DNA of 10,049 bases from Fontivivens sp964399735 (GTDB lineage: Bacteria > Zhuqueibacterota > Zhuqueibacteria > Residuimicrobiales > Krinioviventaceae): positions 1 through 10,049 of the forward strand of contig CAYNSO010000125.1 of NCBI GenBank assembly GCA_964399735.1, written 5' to 3'. The notes under the pieces are model-generated. The model was given only the letters and a program-made list of their open reading frames with translations, had not been told where the DNA came from and ran no database searches. Below, one piece after another: positions 7,079 to 10,049 of the stretch (the first letter of the stretch is position 1; each line of letters opens with the position of its first letter). Made by a program: the position numbers and the translations under genes.

Positions 7079-7112
7079 TTTTAAAATAATTATCAAAAAA
7101 CTGGAGGCTTTT

Positions 7113-7643
7113 ATGAAACACATCATTGTTGCATTAATTGCTATCCTTTTCATTACCTGTTCACTTTATGCCCAAATCGACAAACCCTTTGAGCTTTATG
7201 CTGTTGGCCTGCTGGCCACCGGCGAGTTTGCCGACGAATATGAATCCGGCATTGAAGGCGGCGGGGCTGTTTATATTCCGGTCGGCAAACCAATGGTCAA
7301 CCTGGCGGTTGGCGCAGCTTACATGCTCATCCCCGGTAAAGAAGTCACAGTCACGCGGGGTTATATGATAATCACCGGCTCGGCAGCGGATTATGAACTG
7401 GCTAAAATATTTGTCGGCGCTTTTATCGGTAACAACACCGGGCTGTTTTTTCTGCCGGCTATAAACGGCACTTTTGGCGAGGACTGGAACCATGCCGGGC
7501 TCGACCTTGCCGCCGGTTACCTGCTACCGGTGAAAAACCTGGGCGTCAGTATCAAAGCGCGCTATACTATGCTGAATCCCTTCGGCAAGGAAGGCGAGCG
7601 GGACATGAACATGGCCGGTATTGGCCTGGGTGTGCATTTTTAA
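7113..7643 (+). CDS. Small exported beta-barrel-like outer membrane protein
   Basis: This is a 176-residue protein with a clear Sec signal peptide (lysine, a hydrophobic core at 4-15, and predicted cleavage after LYA at residue 20). The mature part is rich in Gly, aromatic and alternating polar/hydrophobic residues (YAVGLLATGEF, GGGAVYIPVG, LDLAAGYLLP, VSIKARYTML). It ends GIGLGVHF, and a C-terminal phenylalanine on a last strand is the usual outer-membrane barrel insertion signal. With about 156 mature residues it would be a small barrel of roughly eight strands. The ligand or role is not recognisable. A GGAGG ribosome-binding site lies 5 nt before the ATG. It is transcribed alone. A periplasmic or surface beta-protein is the alternative. 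Confidence 0.75.
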   Translation: MKHIIVALIAILFITCSLYAQIDKPFELYAVGLLATGEFADEYESGIEGGGAVYIPVGKPMVNLAVGAAYMLIPGKEVTVTRGYMIITGSAADYELAKIFVGAFIGNNTGLFFLPAINGTFGEDWNHAGLDLAAGYLLPVKNLGVSIKARYTMLNPFGKEGERDMNMAGIGLGVHF

Positions 7644-7675
7644 TCTACCGGGTTGCAGCACATGCACGTTATATA

Positions 7676-7779
7676 AAAGTGGGGTCCACCTGCGCAATGT
7701 ATCTGGTAATACAAAATAAATTTCTTATTCGTATATTTCCATGTTTTTAATGGAATTGAGTCGAGGTGGGCTCTACTTT
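7676..7779. repeat. 104-bp inverted-repeat element (MITE-like)
   Basis: AAAGTGGGGTCCACCT (7676-7691) is complementary to AGGTGGGCTCTACTTT (7764-7779) at 13 of 16 positions. The pair encloses about 72 bp of AT-rich DNA with no coding frame. The size and terminal pairing fit a short MITE or palindromic intergenic unit. No target duplication is obvious. Confidence 0.55.
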
Positions 7780-7793
7780 AAGATAAAATATTT

Positions 7794-7882
7794 GTCATTT
7801 CGAGTGCAGCGAGAAATCTTGTTTTTGCAACATGTTCAATACAAAAGATTCATCGTCGCATCGCTCCTTGGAATGAAATGAC
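7794..7882. repeat. 89-bp GTCATTTCGAG-type inverted repeat
   Basis: The left arm starts GTCATTTCGAGTGCAGCGAG and runs into AAATCTT. The right arm is AAGATTCATCG, then CGCATCGCTCCTTGGAATGA, ending ATGAC, imperfectly complementary to the left. I recognise this as a widespread dispersed repeat type in FCB and other metagenomic genomes (GTCATTnCGAG...AATCTT); that is from memory. It is non-coding. Confidence 0.75.
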
Positions 7883-8076
7883 TGGCTTTATACTCAAACT
7901 TGTTAACTAGTCTGTTTTTTGGGGATTTTAATACAGATTCAAAAAAAGGGCTCTATGTGGTTAACAGTGGGTAATTTTTCTAATTGCTCATTGTTTTTAC
8001 CAGGCATAAAAACTAGAAAGATATCTTGTTTCTCTTACAGTTATAATAAATCACAAAAGACTTGATAACGATACTC

Positions 8077-8160
8077 TTTTTCCCCTCTGCGGCCACAGCG
8101 TTTTCTGCGGTTTCAATTTTTTTATTTAACCGCGGAGGCCGCTGAGAACGCAGAGGAAAA
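8077..8160. repeat. Imperfect hairpin repeat, CTCTGCG type, copy 2
   Basis: The left arm (8077-8113, with CCCCTCTGCGGCCACAGCG) pairs imperfectly with the right arm (8128-8160, AACCGCGGAGGCCGCTGAG then AACGCAGAGG) across an AT loop. Its right arm shares CGCTGAGAACGCAGAG, and its left arm CCTCTGCGGCC, with copy 1 at 6739-6810, which establishes a family within the window. Confidence 0.75.
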
Positions 8161-8461
8161 CATTAAACAATTGATATTATAGTACTTGTTGATTCCTGTT
8201 TATTCGTTATAATTATGTTTGTTTGCATAGATAGCAATTAAAATTTTTATTTCGGAGCAGGTAATAATGTAATTAATACGAATCAACCAGGATTTGCATT
8301 GAACATGACTTTTGAAATAAACTTGATAATAATCGAGTTTTCAAACAAGATTGAGAGCTACCCATTTTAAACAATATAGAGCCAAAAAACCAATGATATT
8401 GATTTTCCACCGCTCCCAACTCGGTTTTAGTTACAGATCACTATTCCTCTAAATGTTTCAG

Positions 8462-8483
8462 TGTTACAAATTTCTTTGTAACA
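8462..8483. promoter_or_regulatory. Palindrome upstream of the isoprenoid enzyme gene
   Basis: TGTTACAAA (8462-8470) and TTTGTAACA (8475-8483) form a perfect 9-bp inverted repeat with a 4-nt centre, ending 48 bp before the preferred ATG at 8532. It could be an operator or a leader hairpin. It is too weak for a terminator, as no T-run follows. Confidence 0.4.
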
Positions 8484-8531
8484 AATCTCTTGCCAGCCCG
8501 TATATCCAGAAAAACCCGATTGAAAGACCAC

Positions 8532-9770
8532 ATGTATAGCAGAACCCAAGAACTCCTTGACCTCTACTCCATAATCTGGCGGGTGTGCCCATCGCACCCG
8601 CCGCAATGGACCCGCTCGTTCACTCTTGCCGAACAACAGCAGCGCGAAGCGGGACTCGAACAATTCATCACCAAAATCGACGAGGTTAACCAACTTCCGG
8701 CCACAACAAACGCCGAAAACCGGATGGCCCGGCAGCGCTTTTTCACCAACCTGCGCGAAATGGCCGGTTCCCTGCTGGGATTCGACCGCCAGCAGCTTGA
8801 TATTATCTTTTCACCAGCGGCAACCCAATCCGCAGCGGATTTTGTCGCCCAGGCCCGAAAATTCGATCCTGCTATCGATCCAAAAGACATTTACCAGGCC
8901 GCTCGCAATGTGTGGGCGATGAATGGCCTGCAATATTTTATGGGCATAAAAGTTGAACTCACGCCCTCTATTTTTGCCTACAGTCTGCTCTATCCCTATA
9001 CCGATAATTACCTGGACGATCCCGCTATCCCTGTCAATGTGAAGGCCAGGTTCAACGAACGCTTTGGCCGACGCATTAACGGAGAGCGTGTGCACGCCGC
9101 CAATAATTATGAACAGAAAATCTTTGCCCTTATCGGCATGATTGAACAGCAATGGGATCGCCGCAAGTACCCGCAGGTGTTTGAAAGTCTCATCGCTATT
9201 CACATGGCGCAGATAAAAAGTCTCGCCCTGTTGCACCATAACGGTTCAGCGCAGAATGTGGATGTTACCGGCATCAGCCTCGAAAAAGGCGGGACTTCGG
9301 TGGTGGCGGATGGCTACCTGATCGCCGGCAACCTCACCCGCGAACAGCAGGAATTCATGTTCGGCTATGGCGCTTTTTTGCAATTTGTCGATGATCTGCA
9401 GGATGTGCAAGAGGACAAGCAAGCCGGATTGTTGACCATATTCACCATGGAAGACGGGCATACTCCGCTGGATGGGCTGATCAACAAAACCCTGCACTTT
9501 GGACAAAGAGTTATGCAATTTATCGATTGTTTTGGCGCCAACGGCAAAACCGAGCCCATGAAGAAAATACTCTGCAACACCGCAGTGGCGTTAACGGTAG
9601 ATGCGGCCGGGCGCTCTCTGCGCTTTACCACTCCCGCTTACCGTGCAATGCTCGAATGCCAATCTCCTTACCGGTTTTCGTTCCTGGAAAACCGCCGCCA
9701 GCATGTTGGCCGCCGCTCCGATTCGTTAATGAAACTGCTGGATTTGTTTGCCGAACCGGCTGTTGCATAA
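8532..9770 (+). CDS. Class I isoprenoid-synthase-fold enzyme (trans-prenyltransferase-like)
   Basis: From the ATG at 8532 this encodes 412 residues, all apparently helical. Two aspartate-rich metal-binding motifs of the isoprenoid synthase superfamily are visible. The first is YTDNYLDDP (Asp158, 162 and 163), where prenyl synthases have DDxxDD. The second is FLQFVDDLQDVQEDK (DDxxD at 287-291). A basic, glycine-rich KGGTS (252-256) sits where prenyl synthases have their KTG-type motif. These bind the diphosphate through magnesium, so a prenyl diphosphate substrate is likely; chain length, product and whether it couples or cyclises are unknown. An extra N-terminal region of about 140 residues precedes motif one. 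In-frame TTG codons at 8490 and 8520 would lengthen it, and no site has a strong Shine-Dalgarno. No other isoprenoid gene lies beside it. Confidence 0.78.
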   Translation: MYSRTQELLDLYSIIWRVCPSHPPQWTRSFTLAEQQQREAGLEQFITKIDEVNQLPATTNAENRMARQRFFTNLREMAGSLLGFDRQQLDIIFSPAATQSAADFVAQARKFDPAIDPKDIYQAARNVWAMNGLQYFMGIKVELTPSIFAYSLLYPYTDNYLDDPAIPVNVKARFNERFGRRINGERVHAANNYEQKIFALIGMIEQQWDRRKYPQVFESLIAIHMAQIKSLALLHHNGSAQNVDVTGISLEKGGTSVVADGYLIAGNLTREQQEFMFGYGAFLQFVDDLQDVQEDKQAGLLTIFTMEDGHTPLDGLINKTLHFGQRVMQFIDCFGANGKTEPMKKILCNTAVALTVDAAGRSLRFTTPAYRAMLECQSPYRFSFLENRRQHVGRRSDSLMKLLDLFAEPAVA

Positions 9771-9836
9771 AGAAAGACATTCGGGCTTTTTTAATATTTT
9801 CTGCAATTCTTTAATCCAAACTCCAACGCCTATCTT

Positions 9837-9866
9837 TTCCCATCCAAACTCTAGTTTGGATGGGAA
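9837..9866. repeat. Palindrome 1, 14-bp arms
   Basis: TTCCCATCCAAACT and AGTTTGGATGGGAA are exact complements around a 2-nt centre (CT). With the following AAGTTGC, 33 nt of it (9839-9871) recur at 10017-10049 with one substitution, located in the centre (CT to CC). Confidence 0.9.
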
Positions 9867-9872
9867 GTTGCT

Positions 9873-9891
9873 CCTGAAACTCTGTTTCAGG
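9873..9891. repeat. Palindrome 2, 8-bp arms
   Basis: CCTGAAAC (9873-9880) pairs exactly with GTTTCAGG (9884-9891) around TCT. The apex AACTCTGTT is shared in reverse orientation with palindrome 3. Confidence 0.85.
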
Positions 9892-9908
9892 TTTGCTTGT
9901 CTAGTATT

Positions 9909-9925
9909 CGATAACAGAGTTATCG
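9909..9925. repeat. Palindrome 3, 7-bp arms
   Basis: CGATAAC (9909-9915) pairs exactly with GTTATCG (9919-9925) around AGA. Its apex AACAGAGTT is the reverse complement of the palindrome 2 apex. Confidence 0.8.
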
Positions 9926-9934
9926 GTTCAGGTT

Positions 9935-9989
9935 CCGTCCCAAACGGGAGTTTTGGACGGAGGAGTGCGCGCGCCGGAGTTTGGGACGG
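9935..9989. repeat. Palindrome 4 with two alternative right arms
   Basis: CCGTCCCAAAC (9935-9945) pairs with GTTTTGGACGG (9950-9960) at 10 of 11 positions, and perfectly with GTTTGGGACGG (9979-9989). The two right arms lie in near-identical contexts (GGAG-arm-AGG). They are separated by a GCGCGC-rich stretch, so a local duplication of the right half is likely. Confidence 0.8.
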
Positions 9990-10015
9990 AGGGGTAAACT
10001 CCAACCCTCTTGTTC

Positions 10016-10043
10016 TCCCATCCAAACTCCAGTTTGGATGGGA
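10016..10043. repeat. Palindrome 5, near-identical copy of palindrome 1
   Basis: TCCCATCCAAACT and AGTTTGGATGGGA pair exactly around CC. It is the same unit as 9837-9866 at a 178-bp offset, and the similarity continues through AAGTTGC to the last base of the window. Confidence 0.9.
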
Positions 10044-10049
10044 AGTTGC

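Larger units (their letters stand above)
6408..7112. other. AT-rich divergent intergenic region
   Basis: About 700 bp separates the minus-strand unit starting at 6407 from the plus-strand gene at 7113, so it should carry both promoters. I see no credible coding frame and no tRNA-like fold. It contains one hairpin repeat (6739-6810) and a palindrome at 7065-7078. Base composition is strongly AT-biased with many A/T runs, and individual promoter boxes cannot be assigned with confidence. Confidence 0.6.
7644..8531. other. Gene-free repeat-rich region
   Basis: Nearly 890 bp lies between the barrel-like gene and the isoprenoid enzyme gene without a credible open frame. It contains an inverted-repeat element (7676-7779), a second inverted repeat only 14 bp further (7794-7882), a CTCTGCG-type hairpin (8077-8160) and a palindrome (8462-8483). 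The rest is AT-rich and featureless to me. The promoter of the downstream gene should be near its 3' end but cannot be pinned down. Confidence 0.65.
9771..10049. other. Palindrome cluster downstream of the isoprenoid enzyme gene
   Basis: No credible gene occupies the last 279 bp. Five separate palindromes and one extra right arm follow in close order: 9837-9866, 9873-9891, 9909-9925, 9935-9960 (with a second right arm at 9979-9989) and 10016-10043. The stems differ in sequence, yet most turn on an AAC...GTT apex. A minus-strand open frame crosses the cluster but is composed of repeat sequence. The cluster runs off the window, so its full extent is unknown. Confidence 0.7.

Noticed and set aside
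7138..7493. Alternative frames within the barrel-like gene on both strands
   Set aside because: The annotated frame has a signal peptide, a GGAGG site and a terminal-Phe strand; the others have none of these.
8305..8370. 21-codon open frame (MTFEINLIII...)
   Set aside because: It has no Shine-Dalgarno and sits in AT-rich sequence; a frame this short is expected by chance.
8427..8890. Minus-strand open frames opposite the start of the isoprenoid enzyme gene
   Set aside because: They are low-complexity, cysteine/arginine-rich antisense translations without known motifs, and the plus-strand frame has convincing metal-binding motifs.
9772..9800. Possible terminator after the isoprenoid enzyme gene (GAAAG...CTTTTTT)
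   Set aside because: The stem is only four or five weak pairs before the T-run, so it is not distinguishable from chance.
9726..10025. 99-codon minus-strand open frame over the palindrome cluster
   Set aside because: It is built from palindromic repeat sequence, overlaps the end of the plus-strand gene and shows no protein family features.
9837..10049. CRISPR array
   Set aside because: The repeats are palindromes of different sequence and size at uneven spacing; there are no uniform spacers and no cas gene.

Overview
The window looks like a chromosomal segment of an uncultured Gram-negative bacterium from the FCB side of the tree (Calditrichota, KSB1 or Ignavibacteria-like). This is an inference. 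It rests on a secreted protein with a PNPFNP...SGIYFV type C-terminal sorting/FlgD-like domain, an outer-membrane-barrel-like protein, an Lnt homologue, and intergenic inverted repeats of kinds I associate with such genomes. I see no rRNA or tRNA gene, no CRISPR array and no intact transposase.

Layout. 1-290: a non-coding segment bounded by 14-bp perfect terminal inverted repeats (MITE-like). 321-946, minus strand: a hicA-hicB toxin-antitoxin pair; hicA is only 59 codons, and a 16-bp near-palindrome lies just upstream. 1141-1177: a 14-nt tandem repeat. 1192-2472, minus: a winged-helix-like plus iron-sulfur protein with an unusual cysteine-rich middle section and two [4Fe-4S] ferredoxin motifs, behind a near-consensus sigma-70 promoter. 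2551-2581: a terminator. 2590-6407, minus: a compact three-gene unit of alpha/beta hydrolase, apolipoprotein N-acyltransferase-like protein, and secreted sorting-domain protein. 6408-7112: AT-rich spacer with one hairpin repeat. 7113-7643, plus: a small exported beta-barrel-like protein. 7644-8531: a gene-free, repeat-rich stretch holding three distinct inverted-repeat elements. 8532-9770, plus: a class I isoprenoid-synthase-fold enzyme. 9837-10049: a dense cluster of different palindromes, the first of which recurs 178 bp later at the window's end.

How the genes fit together. The three-gene unit is tightly packed (3-nt gap, then a TAATG overlap) and ends in a strong terminator, so it is probably one transcript. 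Its products are all plausibly envelope-related: lipid or ester hydrolysis, lipoprotein maturation, and an exported surface or secreted protein. The Fe-S gene, the barrel-like gene and the isoprenoid enzyme look like separate transcription units. The most unusual structure is the 3' palindrome cluster. Its stems differ in sequence but each stays self-complementary around an AAC...GTT apex. No complete new defence or metabolic system can be demonstrated from this window alone.
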